64,000 bases of DNA from Siphonodentalium dalli (GCA_032622095.1 CP136067.1:197248052-197312051); one strand, 5' to 3'. Positions 47,901 to 55,109 are shown, numbered from the stretch's first letter. Notes: generated by a model not told the origin, from the letters alone. A program made the numbers and translations.

Positions 47901-50755
47901 ATGTACAATTATGTGTTATTATGTATGCATACTGTCCTTATAAGGATGTTTTTGCCAATTAAACTTATCTTAGCGTTGCGATCACCAATATACATGTTTG
48001 TACATGTCATGACATCACGAGGTACAAATCTGCGTTCTACTGGTAGATAATGACCATTTTAGTCATAATAATCTAAACTAAGTTACCAAGCACCTTCTCG
48101 TGAATTGTACGCTCCGGTGTTTTTTTCGGTTTCCGGTCAAACCGAGTTGTTGTCCGGCTGGGGTAGATTTGATTTTTTCTGGGGGGGGGGGGGGGGGGCA
48201 AATGGTCAATGGAAAAAAACTGCAGTTTTTGCTGTTTGGGGGGGGGGGGGGGGGGTACCCAAACCGAAGAAAACAGTTTTTTCCACCCTGTGTCTGCAGT
48301 TTTTTCCCGCCCCCTGTATTACCCTGCAAAACATGTTGTCGCTATATAGAAAAGACAGGTTTTACAAGGGTAATAACAGTCTCGTATCCACCTTGTAAAA
48401 CTGATATTACACTGCAAAAAATGTCGTCGCTATATAGAGAAGACAGTTTTACAAGGGAAATAACAATCTGGTATCCACCTTGTAAAACTGATATTACCCT
48501 GCAAAATATATCGTCGCTGTATAGAGAAGACAGGATTTACAAGGGTAATAACAATCACGTATCCACCTTGTAAAACTGATATTACCCTGCAAAAAGTCGT
48601 CGCTATGTAGAGAAGGCAGGTTTTTACAAGGGTAATAACGATCTCGTATCCACGTTGTATAATTGATATTACACTGCACGGATTATTAATTCGTGCGCAC
48701 GGATTGTTATTTCGTGCTCACGGATTATAAAAAATAATTACCATGCCACCTCCCGGACTATACTAAATATCGCACACAGTTCCTGACGTTATATATAGTC
48801 GTGAACTTATAGCATGAAATATAAGTGACCACCACTGAGACGCATATACGTCACATTATCTGAACGACCACATTTACGGTCGGTCCCCTGTACCCGTCCT
48901 GCTGCCAGCATTTACAAGAATTAAGGTCAATCCACACCGGACGCGAGCGCGCGATTATAACGGCCGTTTTCTGTCGTCCATAGCAGTTCAAAGCGAGCGA
49001 TTTTTATATTCACACCGCAAGCGACTGAATCGCTGACCACGAGGCGATCACAGCAGTGATTTTATGCTTCGTCGTTTTCTCGCTTTGTGACAAACCAGCG
49101 GATTGCTGTCAAATGGGATATTTATACGCGCGTATTCCTCCTATATTTGAAGGCGACACATTCATTCGTCGTCGCGATAACAAAGGTGGTGGAGGACTTT
49201 AGCGACATGCTGATAATTGAAGTGCAAGGACAAATGATAAGGGAAAAATGCCTGGCAAGAGCTCGACGTAATAACAAGATCGTCAGGTTAATTTTTGGTC
49301 CCAATCCATTCCAAGCTTGTGAGATCACTTTGCCCACAATTCCCGCCCCCGATATAAGAAAACTCACAAACTGGAATTATAGAATTAAATTCAATTAAAC
49401 GTAATTGTTATGAGAATTTAGGAAGCCCATGAGTTAGAAAAACTCTTACATGTACATGTTTAGCAAATTCTTATTAAATTGTCCATATACTGACCTTCCT
49501 GTAAATGATACACTCAAACGATAATCTACGCAAACCATCGCGCGCGACAAAGCGATCCAGTCGATAATCTACGCAAACCATCGCGCGCGACAAAGCGATC
49601 CAGTCACGATAATCTACGCAAACCATCGCGCGCGACAAAGCGATCCAGTCACGATAATCTACTCAAACCATCGCGCGCGACAAAGCGATCCAGTCACGAT
49701 AATCTACGCAAACCATCGCGCGCGACAAAGCGATCCAGTCGCGATAATCTACGCAAACCATCGCGCGCGACAAAGCGATCCAGTCACGATAATCTACGCA
49801 AACCATCGCGCGCGACAAAGCGATCCAGTCGCGATAATCTACGCAAACCATCGCGCGCGACAAAGCGATCCAGTCACGATAATCTACGCAAACCATCGCG
49901 CGCGACAAAGCGATCCAGTCACGATAATCTACGCAAATCATCGCGCGCGACAAAGAGATCCAGTCGCTTTCGATGTGAATATACAAATCACGCGCTTTAA
50001 ACAGCTACGGACGACAGAAAACGGCCCTTAGACTAAAGTCGCGATTGACTGTACACGGGTAAATCGACTATACATGTAGTCGTGATTGGCAGTGGAAGAG
50101 TTAAACCCCAAACCTTTACACCAAATATACCTCCATTAACACCCACTTATCCAAGCTACATGTAGGCCATAAAGTTCAAGCACTACATGTAAGCTAGCTC
50201 CGCTCGTTAAGCAGGCCTGGTTACTTTATAGGTTCGTATTTGTTCCTTGCCTAAATATTAATCACTTTATGATATCTGTTTTGTATATCACTTTGTAATT
50301 TTGACCCTCTGCAGGCCTTTATTGGAAAAACTAATTTTAACTTCTATTCTGCTCATGTATCAACAGAAAAAATCAGGGTTTTTGAGATGCGCCTGACTTC
50401 TGCATAATATATTGAACTTACGTATTATTGTGCGGCATTCTGCTATGACATCATATCTTTCCAGAATCTTCAGGTTATCCCACAATTGTCCAACATTCGC
50501 TCCCGGTCGTCTCTCCCACTCGTCAAGCATTGCTGATGTATGTAGCTCCCGCCTTTCAAAGAGTCTAATTTCTTGTATAGAAAATCCAATGATTTCACTC
50601 ATTCCTCGAAAATCTGTAACGTAGCCCTCTTGGCATTCTGTTACAGACTCAGAATCAAGAAATAAACTAAGTTTTCTCCTGGCCGATGACCTTAAAGCTG
50701 ATAAGGGCACCTTATCGTATCCAGGTTCCAGAATATATTGTTCATCCACTTCCAT
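32491..50755 (-). CDS. MyD88 gene, copy B (seven exons, 506 aa)
   Basis: This is the innate immune adaptor that joins Toll-like/IL-1 receptors to IRAK kinases at the membrane. Joining 50755-50422, 45394-45326, 43984-43904, 39112-38917, 38647-38556, 35172-34855 and 32921-32491 gives 1521 nt, exactly 507 codons with TGA. Every junction is GT-AG and in phase. Layout: death domain about 17-108, intermediate domain about 109-161, TIR about 169-305, and a Ser/Thr/Pro-rich tail 308-506. Vertebrate MyD88 is about 296 residues and ends at the TIR, so the tail is extra. An in-frame TAA just upstream fixes the start at MEVDEQ. Introns hold MITEs, a Gypsy relic, LINE debris and minisatellites. This is the only copy with all exons in the window. 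Transcript evidence is lacking. Confidence 0.9.
33020..33430. repeat. Dispersed repeat copy in intron 6
   Basis: It is homologous to 20440-20880 and 62060-62480. It shares agatatcgattttt, gaagatggataactcta and caaaatgttgataaataaca. No function is evident. Confidence 0.7.
33697..34242. mobile_element. hAT-like MITE in intron 6, perfect 8-bp TSD
   Basis: Ends cagggttcgccctg and cagcgcggaccctg are near-perfect inverted repeats. tagacata is duplicated at 33689-33696 and 34243-34250. 'catttggcaaa' words cluster under both ends, as in the 13054 element. Copy C carries the same insertion (62764 onward), there broken by later elements. Confidence 0.85.
34855..35172 (-). CDS. MyD88 copy B exon 6 (C-terminal half of TIR plus tail start)
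   Basis: The acceptor is tttttcag|GTGCAAGA and the donor is GTAAGT at 34854-34849. It encodes residues about 258-363: the end of the TIR with FPEILRFVTSCDFTKP and the box 3-like WSWVRLASAI. It aligns with the family's FPSILRFITVCDYTNP...WFWTRLAKAL. The second half (STSLSFGGS...SSSASYSTAAS) is Ser-rich and has no counterpart in vertebrate MyD88. Without the donor the frame would stop a few codons later, so a shorter isoform ending in QSKLF is possible by intron retention. Confidence 0.93.
35226..35321. repeat. Direct repeat, probable LTR fragment (copy 1)
   Basis: gatcctttattatatcccat, tattttaccggtgttctcaa and aactcaataaacagga occur here and again at 37948-38043. The pair flanks integrase-like sequence, so it is probably an LTR portion of the Gypsy relic. 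Confidence 0.55.
35690..36000 (-). pseudogene. Gypsy-type integrase C-terminal relic
   Basis: Minus-strand fragments read SDILYGRVVKAKLPHIPGK and, in a shifted frame, IGDTVLIKK. This resembles the LLFGR...KLP and V/IGDxVLV region after the integrase core of Ty3/Gypsy retrotransposons. Frames are broken. It lies in intron 5 of MyD88 copy B, upstream-to-downstream collinear with the core fragment at 37870-37640. Confidence 0.7.
35980..36470. repeat. 20-21-bp minisatellite (tccaccgctcactacctgta)
   Basis: About 24 units with small length variants (tta/t insertions, cagctc). It interrupts the Gypsy relic in intron 5. Plus-strand frames reading Tyr/Leu/Pro/Thr repeats are artefacts. Confidence 0.96.
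36471..37030. repeat. 58-bp composite minisatellite derived from the 20-bp array
   Basis: Each unit contains one 20-bp module plus ttacctacataaagcctgcc and taataaacattacgt. There are about nine to ten units. The last units carry the tt(g)cc variant. It directly continues the 20-bp array. Confidence 0.95.
37464..37575. repeat. Inverted repeat (hairpin) in intron 5
   Basis: cgctaaaactgtttatgtccg at 37464-37484 is inverted at 37555-37575 with one mismatch or gap. An inner pair, gcatctattgg/ccaatagatgc, extends the stem. It is probably a small foldback element. Confidence 0.7.
37640..37870 (-). pseudogene. Gypsy-type integrase core relic
   Basis: The minus strand reads HGIPDVVRSENGSPFESGEF followed by FASEIGFKQRKVSPL, a stop, then PEANGEVE. 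This is the D-N-G...F region and 'H/R-K-x-S/T-P-x-x-P-x-A-N-G' region of a Ty3/Gypsy integrase. In-frame stops show it is dead. It sits in intron 5. Confidence 0.8.
37948..38043. repeat. Direct repeat, probable LTR fragment (copy 2)
   Basis: The partner of 35226-35321. Together they bracket about 2.6 kb holding integrase fragments, so most of the internal region of the retrotransposon is lost. Confidence 0.55.
38044..38440. mobile_element. 'CAAGCC' family element in intron 5
   Basis: ctgtcatttgcagaatgacg and inverted gggacctcattctgc lie at 38047-38152, with a second partial hairpin at 38367-38405. The middle part, gtttctatatcccc-like inverted, is shared with 31660-31750 and 61220-61290. The ends are diverged. 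Confidence 0.6.
38556..38647 (-). CDS. MyD88 copy B exon 5 (central TIR)
   Basis: The acceptor is ctttcag|GTGTAAG and the donor is CCAG|GTAAGA. It encodes CKRMIIIMSSSYLRSTQCDF followed by QTKYAQALAPG, matching the MyD88 TIR segment with the conserved CDFQTK. At 92 nt it enters in phase 2 and leaves in phase 1, joining exons 4 and 6 exactly. It is too short to be found by length and was identified by motif and splice sites. Confidence 0.95.
38917..39112 (-). CDS. MyD88 copy B exon 4 (N-terminal TIR, boxes 1 and 2)
   Basis: The acceptor is gatcaacag|TGAGCG and the donor is AACAG|GTATTA. It encodes VSDGPGQMYDAFVCYSPQNS at the start of the TIR (box 1 YDAFVCY), then LKFVQMMTDKLE, and box 2 RDDLPGG near its end, continuing to AKLIQNR. 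Box 2 and the BB loop mediate TIR-TIR contacts with receptors. A partial duplicate of this exon lies 1.24 kb upstream in the transcript sense (40350-40205). Confidence 0.96.
39860..40130. repeat. 40-bp minisatellite in intron 3, about 7 units
   Basis: The unit attgattatattcgtaccat plus gatttatagatgtaacacac is the same as the larger array at 40540-41008. The two arrays flank the duplicated exon 4 fragment. Confidence 0.95.
40205..40350 (-). pseudogene. Partial duplicate of MyD88 exon 4 inside intron 3
   Basis: The acceptor and the first 48 codons of exon 4 are repeated (MYDAFVCYSPKSNYDLKFVQ and onward to CRDD), but the LPGG of box 2, the rest of the exon and the donor are replaced by unrelated sequence. 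Intronic sequence beyond the acceptor is also copied (40351-40545 matches 39113-39310). If spliced in, it would give a truncated TIR with an aberrant tail. More likely it is a by-product of unequal exchange between minisatellites. Confidence 0.85.
40540..41008. repeat. 40-bp minisatellite in intron 3, about 12 units
   Basis: Highly uniform tandem units, identical to the array at 39860-40130. The sequence aaactctcgaaagagaagct follows both arrays, which shows they arose by a local tandem duplication. Confidence 0.96.
41080..42580. other. Intron 3 sequence, no exon recognised
   Basis: Low-complexity AT-rich tracts at about 41380-41620. A short plus-strand frame (MVEVEQKRTANDDAEAVNKP from 41976) with acidic IIDSDDSDD sequence just beyond in another frame might be a relic first exon of a transposon gene. 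It cannot be assigned. Confidence 0.3.
42583..42732. mobile_element. Foldback MITE with perfect 38-bp arms
   Basis: taatcaattggtttcgatga and the rest of the arm to 42620 are exactly inverted at 42695-42732 (gtgaattatgtcacgtaatc...). The centre has a second stem, gtaaaaccc/gggttttac. It has no coding potential. Confidence 0.85.
43165..43320. mobile_element. Diverged 'CCAATGCATTCTC' family MITE
   Basis: Two palindromic ends (attctctcatatatgtgag...ataagagaatacactggcc and agccagtgcatttccttata...) face each other across a short ataccttaacc spacer. It is an older relative of 43596-43824. Confidence 0.6.
43453..43844. mobile_element. piggyBac-like MITE with a nested palindromic MITE
   Basis: CCCTTTACCCAACA and its exact inverse are flanked by TTAA at 43449-43452 and 43845-43848. 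Inside lies a second complete element, 43596-43824, beginning CCCTGTGCCAATGC and ending with the inverse. Its two ends are each self-palindromic. The nesting shows the order of insertion. It lies in intron 3 just upstream (in transcript terms, downstream) of exon 3. Confidence 0.82.
43904..43984 (-). CDS. MyD88 copy B exon 3 (intermediate domain, part 2)
   Basis: The acceptor is tttgtttccag|TATCG and the donor is GACG|GTATGT. The 81-nt exon is phase 1 on both sides and encodes STCTPLIVTEQSDMDFDDSK then YMTIQD. This acidic linker corresponds to the segment between the intermediate helix and the TIR in other MyD88 proteins, which is poorly conserved. Support comes from the splice signals, perfect phase on both sides and position. 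Skipping it would preserve the frame. Confidence 0.72.
44160..44560. repeat. Retroposon-like tail with two direct repeats and (GACAG/GGACA) end
   Basis: The phrase acaaaaaagggtcataac/caaagggccataact and gaacttgacctgtattttgt occur twice about 180 bp apart. The segment ends in gacagacggacagg. It is similar in style to the 122-bp repeats at 1060-1516. Confidence 0.5.
44581..45130. mobile_element. Poly-G-terminated MITE, 7-bp TSD (copy 2)
   Basis: A 550-bp element starting CAGGGGGGGG and ending CCCCCCCCTG, with tgtcatc at 44574-44580 and 45131-45137. The interior contains ccggcacgtatgccgg near one end and atacgtgcctgaaattt near the other. It lies in intron 2. Confidence 0.9.
45326..45394 (-). 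CDS. MyD88 copy B exon 2 (intermediate domain, part 1)
   Basis: The acceptor is cttcttttag|TTAAGG and the donor is AGAAG|GTATGT. The 69-nt exon is phase 1 on both sides and encodes KDCSAYMDAKEREMKTPDQV plus AE. This matches the family's intermediate-domain start (EDCQKY...PLQVA). With the codon split from exon 1 it reads IILKDCSAY. Its in-frame skipping would resemble the known mammalian short form that lacks this domain. Confidence 0.88.
45800..46557. repeat. 87-bp minisatellite in intron 1, left part (about 8.5 units)
   Basis: The unit contains gtcgtcgctatatagagaag, acaggttttacaagggtaat and aacaatctcgtatccaccttgt. Parts of each unit (ttttacaagggtaata against tattaccc...ttgtaaaa) are inverted, so units can form hairpins. 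The array is cut by the element at 46558-48316 and resumes at 48317. Confidence 0.93.
46558..48316. mobile_element. 1.76-kb poly-G-type element carrying LINE sequence, 7-bp TSD
   Basis: It starts CAGGGAGGGGGCGGAAAA and ends with near-inverse TTTTTTCCCGCCCCCTG, with tattacc duplicated at 46551-46557 and 48317-48323. The termini and 7-bp TSD link it to the 550-bp poly-G MITEs. Internal poly-G tracts lie at 46605, 46663, 48180 and 48239. It contains a LINE 3' part (46997-47950), either captured or later inserted. Confidence 0.75.
46997..47821 (+). pseudogene. C-terminal fragment of a non-LTR retrotransposon ORF2
   Basis: The 274-codon frame contains RTYRLFKLKYEIEPYL, then TRLRISNHKLAIEKGRH, then a putative zinc-binding CIFCSDNAIEDEKHFLLEC. 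This order matches the region after the reverse transcriptase in mollusc LINEs. There is no RT domain upstream, so it is a 5'-truncated 3' end. The downstream AT-rich 3' UTR runs to about 47970 with ccttataaggatgtttttgc. The first 40 residues are probably not original protein. Confidence 0.75.
48317..48680. repeat. 87-bp minisatellite in intron 1, right part (about 4 units)
   Basis: It continues the array at 45800-46557, with units beginning tattac(c/a)ctgcaaaa at 48317, 48405, 48492 and 48580. It was separated by the 1.76-kb insertion. Confidence 0.93.
48925..50033. mobile_element. Unit B-specific DNA element in intron 1, probable TAA target site
   Basis: The paralogous unit A site (14790-14800, gaattagaataaagtcgcg) is uninterrupted. 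Here gaattaa is followed by 1.1 kb and then taaagtcgcg. Near the ends, cggccgttttctgtcgtcc (48961-48979) is inverted at about 50008-50026. A 3-bp TAA site suggests a PIF/Harbinger-like element, but the outermost termini are not symmetric. A plus-strand frame at 49087-49398 has no recognised domain. Confidence 0.65.
49508..49965. repeat. 45-bp minisatellite, about 10 units, inside the unit B insertion
   Basis: The unit is cgataatctacgcaaaccat, cgcgcgcgacaaagcgatcc and agtca. It encodes a 15-residue repeat on the minus strand only because 45 is divisible by three. The gatcgc/gcgatc words echo the element's termini. Confidence 0.95.
50422..50755 (-). CDS. MyD88 copy B exon 1 (death domain)
   Basis: 111 codons from MEVDEQYILEPGYDKVPLSA to RTII, then donor AC|GTAAGT in phase 1. 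The death domain spans about 17-108: ARRKLSLFLD (helix 1), DFRGMSEIIGF, EIRLFERR, MLDEWERRPGANVGQLWDNL and KILERYDVIAEC. The WERRPGANVG segment corresponds to the family's WQGRPGASVG. The domain recruits IRAK-family kinases through death-domain stacking (family knowledge). An upstream in-frame TAA fixes the ATG. If the donor is ignored the frame stops about 20 codons later. Confidence 0.94.
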
Positions 50756-50889
50756 GTTCAATTTTTTACAAACTTATTGAGCACTTTCTCCAGTTGTTAT
50801 GACGAAACAGTAGGAATGTATTAACGCTTGACTCTCCTTCGATAATGTCACGAACTTCCTGGTCCATTCGCAAATGGGCTATCCTCAAT

Positions 50890-50897
50890 TTGCGCAA
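50890..50897. promoter_or_regulatory. C/EBP-type palindrome upstream of copy B
   Basis: TTGCGCAA lies 135 bp upstream of the copy B ATG, at the same distance as in copy A. This is a motif match only. Confidence 0.35.
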
Positions 50898-50984
50898 ACT
50901 AGTTAAAAAATAAAATTGTATATTAAGAGCATTTATTTAAAACACAGTCATTGAATGAATTGAATGTATTTTTGAGTTCGCAAA

Positions 50985-50995
50985 GGGATTCCCCC
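50985..50995. promoter_or_regulatory. kB-type palindrome upstream of copy B
   Basis: GGGATTCCCCC lies 230 bp upstream of the ATG and fits the Rel consensus. The poly-G MITE is inserted exactly here. Its 7-bp target duplication (attcccc) keeps the gene-proximal site readable and leaves a second half-site at 51542. Confidence 0.45.
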
Positions 50996-51541
50996 AGGGT
51001 GGGGGAGGGGAATTAATTTTTTTCCGGGCCTGTATGTCAGGGTGGGTGGGTATTCGATGGGACCAACAAAATTCTTTTTCCGCAACTCAAAATTTGTTTT
51101 ACTGCATGTTTTTTGACGGTTTTTGCAATGAGTTTTGCCTAAAACACCTTAGAATAAGAGAAATGATGTAATTCTAACTGCTAAACTGACTGCATTTATC
51201 GTGTTGTATTTTGTTGCAAATTTTGAAATCCAAATGGCCGCTGGCAGCCATGTTTTTTTGGCCAAATGACCCAAAAATGATTCGTTCCTATTTACATGTC
51301 AATGTTAACATCCATGACACATAGTATGCACAGAAATTCATATACAGCTGTTTACAGTGAATTTTCCCCCGCAAATCTCTGTTTTTGTGTTAAAAGGGGG
51401 GGGGTGGGGTGTCCAAAAATGGTCGGAAAAAACTGCCGAAAACGGAAAAAAAATTGGACGTGGGGGTGGGTGGGTCACAACAAGGGACGAAAAATAAAAA
51501 TCAGCATACGTGCCTGAAAAGTTTTAAGACCCCCCCCCCTG
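50995..51541. mobile_element. Poly-G-terminated MITE, 7-bp TSD (copy 3), in the copy B promoter
   Basis: It starts CAGGGTGGGGGAGGGG and ends CCCCCCCTG, with attcccc at 50988-50994 and 51542-51548. The copy A promoter has the uninterrupted site at 17812-17823. The interior matches copies 1 and 2. Confidence 0.9.
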
Positions 51542-52164
51542 ATTCCCCCAGAAAAAACCTACTCAGATTGTAAAGTTTAAATATTATTCTGATTCATTCA
51601 AGTGGTATGCCGGGTGGGCGAGCTAGGACCAATTATTTTCACAACATCTTCATCTCCCGTGGAAATGATTCAAGCTGTCCGTATGAGATCCAACATCAAG
51701 TTGACAGCGGGTTAATTTATAGCTCCCATGATTGTGTGTATGTCAGAGGAGGGGATTAGCTAAGTCAAAATTGTCCACGAATTTGGGGCGAACTGCAGTT
51801 TATCAAGAAAACACGAAGGTCGCTGTTTGTTATTTGAAGAACAAGACACAGAATAAATGTATGCCAGATATAAATATACATTCTAACTTAGGCATATATA
51901 GAGAATTGGATTGAAATGAAACGATACCTTAAAATATCAGTTTTCTTATCGACCACGCATGTATGCTAAATTTCCGGTTAGCCAACTTTTCTCGGAATTG
52001 GGATCTATTTAGGTATTATTGTATCGCTTACAATCATGACATATACATCAGGTAATTAATTCAATGTTTATCGCGAAATCTGCCCACAAAAGCCACATAA
52101 ATGCATGATATCGATCTAATCTGGATATTGGACCTTCGCCTACCTTGAAATACATGTACTGATT

Positions 52165-52905
52165 AAGAAATATATTAATCAGGCGCACCTGATTTTATAT
52201 ATTAATTAGGCGCAGCTGATTTTATATATTAATTAGACGCACCTGATTTTATATATTAATTAGGCGTACCTGATTTTATATATTAATTAGGCGCACCTGA
52301 TTTTATATATTAGGCACACCTGATTTTATATATTAATTAGGCGCACCTGATTTTATATATTAGGCACACCTGATTTTATATATTAATTAGGCGCACCTGA
52401 TTTTATATATTAATTAGGCATACCTGATTTTATATATTAATTAGGCGCACCTGATTTTATATATTAGGCACACCTGATTTTATATATTAATTAGGCGCAC
52501 CTGATTTTATATATTAATTAGGCGCACCTGATTTTATATATTAATTAGGCGTACCTGATTTTATATATTAATTAGGCGCACCTGATTTTATATATTAATT
52601 AGGCGTACCTGATTTTATATATTAGGCACACCTGATTTTATATATTAATTAGGCGCACCTGATTTTATATATTAATTAGGCGCACCTGATTTTATATATT
52701 AATTAGGCGTACCTGATTTTATATATTAATTAGGCGCACCTGATTTTATATATTAGGCACACCTGATTTTATATATTAATTAGGCGCACCTGATTTTATA
52801 TATTAATTAGGTGCACCTGATTTTATATATTAATTAGGCGCACCTGATTTTATATATTAATTAGGCGTACCTGATTTTATATATTAATTAGGCGTACCTG
52901 ATTTT
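52165..52905. repeat. 27/22-bp minisatellite (gcacctgattttatatattaattag)
   Basis: About 28 units of 27 bp, with 22-bp variants lacking one attaa word. Unit A has only about three units at 19085-19155. This is a unit B-specific expansion. Confidence 0.95.
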
Positions 52906-53413
52906 GTTTTCAATGTTATCAAGTCCCCCGTCAGAACATAATAAAGATTCAAATTGTTTACAGAGTTTGAACTGGTCGAACATTATCCCTATTCCAGATA
53001 GAGCAGAGCTTCATGACATGATTTATACATAATTATGGGCGTGAAGAAGTAATCATCGCACTTTTGTCGAAAATGTCAAGATAAACATTATACTGTCAAC
53101 ACAAATATAACAGTTTTATTCCCACCGTATACCCACCCCGGTTATATTATGGGTCCTGCTAATTCGTTGTGCATGACGATATATGTCTGAACGATGCCGG
53201 CATGTGTATTTGAGGGGTTTTGTCAGTTACAATTCATTCTGTCTTGTCTTAAGACAATTTATAAACGAATATGGACAGTTCAGTTTCTCAGAATAATGCA
53301 GAATGAATTGTAACATACAAAAGTCTCAAATAAATTAAAGTGACACTTCATGACATGATCTATAATTATGGGCGTGAAGAAATCCTCATCGCACTTATGT
53401 CGAAAATGTAAAT

Positions 53414-54600
53414 GTTACACTGGTGTAAATACGGTACGGAGTGACATCTAGCGGATGGGGGATGCCAATTTTTCAAGGTATTTTCAGCATTTTTCAAGGT
53501 GGTAATAGTCACATGATGATGCAAATGACCCATAACATGAGCAAGTTGATGACACTTATATCAATTGTTATAAGAAGCTAATCTAACAAGTATTTTGGAT
53601 TTTATAGCCAGTGAAATACAGATATATATCATGAAAGTGTGTCATTTCCACTGGTGGGTATGGCCATTTGAAGGTTAATAGCATTAAAACTTTAAGAAAA
53701 TGCTTCAGCACTTTGAAGAGAGCATATCTTTGTTCAACTAATTCAATATACACCCACATCCAGTTATCTTGTGTCACCCTTGCAGACCTGAAAATGTCAT
53801 ATTTTAGTTTTCCATGTGCTGATAAAGTCATGTGCTTGATGCTCAGCTGATCAGATCTGGACTCAATGACCTCAGATCACCAGAAGTTCTCGCATGGATA
53901 GAATTTTGTAGTCTACCATATCCGATCCAAGTTTGCAACACCAGACCCCAAAAACTGTATGAAAATGGGGCCTGAACATGACTTGTGGTGGAAAATTATG
54001 CTTTTTTGATGAATAATGTGTTAAAGGGGGGGGGGGGTGTGGTGTTAAATTGTGTGTAATTAATAAAGAGCCCCAGAAGTGATTTGGTTTTTGAACACAT
54101 TTGTTCCATTGAGGGGTAATTCTGAAGAAATAGGGAATTACAATTATTCCGCTAAAAAGCGCATTATCACTTTATGTTACACTGGTGTAAATACGGTTCG
54201 GAGTGATATCTAGCGGATATAGAAGAGATTAAAATAGACACTAGGCCCAGATTGGTCAATAGCCTTGTGTGCTTTTTGCATAACAAAAATCATCACACCT
54301 CTTCCCTATGATCTACCATAGGTAAAATAGCCATTGGCACAGGAATTAATTCTTTGAAGTGAAGTTTGAATTTTGTTGTGTGGTCTAAAATATGACATTA
54401 TTTTTAGTGCGGTTCTGACACTAGTTACGAAAACATAAGATTTAAAAGCGAATTCCCTGCTAGACGGACACGATTTGTTTGCATAAAAAGTTTCCGCAAA
54501 TGTCAATCTTTCAGGTTTAAAGAGAAGGATTTATATTGTAAACAGTATATGCTAAAACGTTTGCACTCAGGCCTATGGAAAACATTTACACTAGTGTAAC
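53414..54600. mobile_element. Unit B-specific element with gttacactggtgtaaat ends
   Basis: The left end is gttacactggtgtaaat, itself nearly palindromic. It is repeated directly at about 54172 and inverted at 54584-54600 (atttacactagtgtaac). In unit A the flanks join directly (gtcgaaaatgtcaagataa at about 20383). A poly-G run occurs at 54028. The minus-strand frame 53831-53583 has no recognised domain. Confidence 0.65.
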
Positions 54601-55109
54601 CGTCAAGATAAACCTTAGCATTAACTCCATTTGTAAAGGAGCCTATATGTACGCACACGAACTTCAAGGTCATTGTAAAACTAAATTCAATCACATGAAA
54701 ACACCACGAAAACACCATGAAAACACCATGAAAACACCATGCATTAAAGATACCCTTACCCGGAAGTTTGACTCACGGTTAAATATTATACGTTTTATTC
54801 TTGGAAAATCACTGTGAAATCTGAACCGCGACCTGTGTTTCAATTAAGGGGGTTCTTTTCTTCAGCCTACGCTATATATAATAGAGAAGAATATTACTGC
54901 ATGGACATATATATACTGCAGATGAATGAGTCATTGTTTGGGTGTTGCACAGGACCACTGGTATACAGTATATATTGGTATTTTTAGTAATTTTCCCCAG
55001 GGGCCTGTGGGGTGTTGGGTACACGACCTGCTTTAGAAATCGGTGTTTGGGTATACCCATGCAGCTGGTTGACCTTTGAAAGTTGATGTTTATATAAATT
55101 ATCACCTTT

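Noticed and set aside
48078-48398. Gly- or Pro-rich frames around 48.1-48.4 kb
   Set aside because: They arise from poly-G tracts and minisatellite units.
49663-49986. Frame of repeated DWIALSRAMVCVDYR
   Set aside because: Artefact of a 45-bp minisatellite. No start context or homology.
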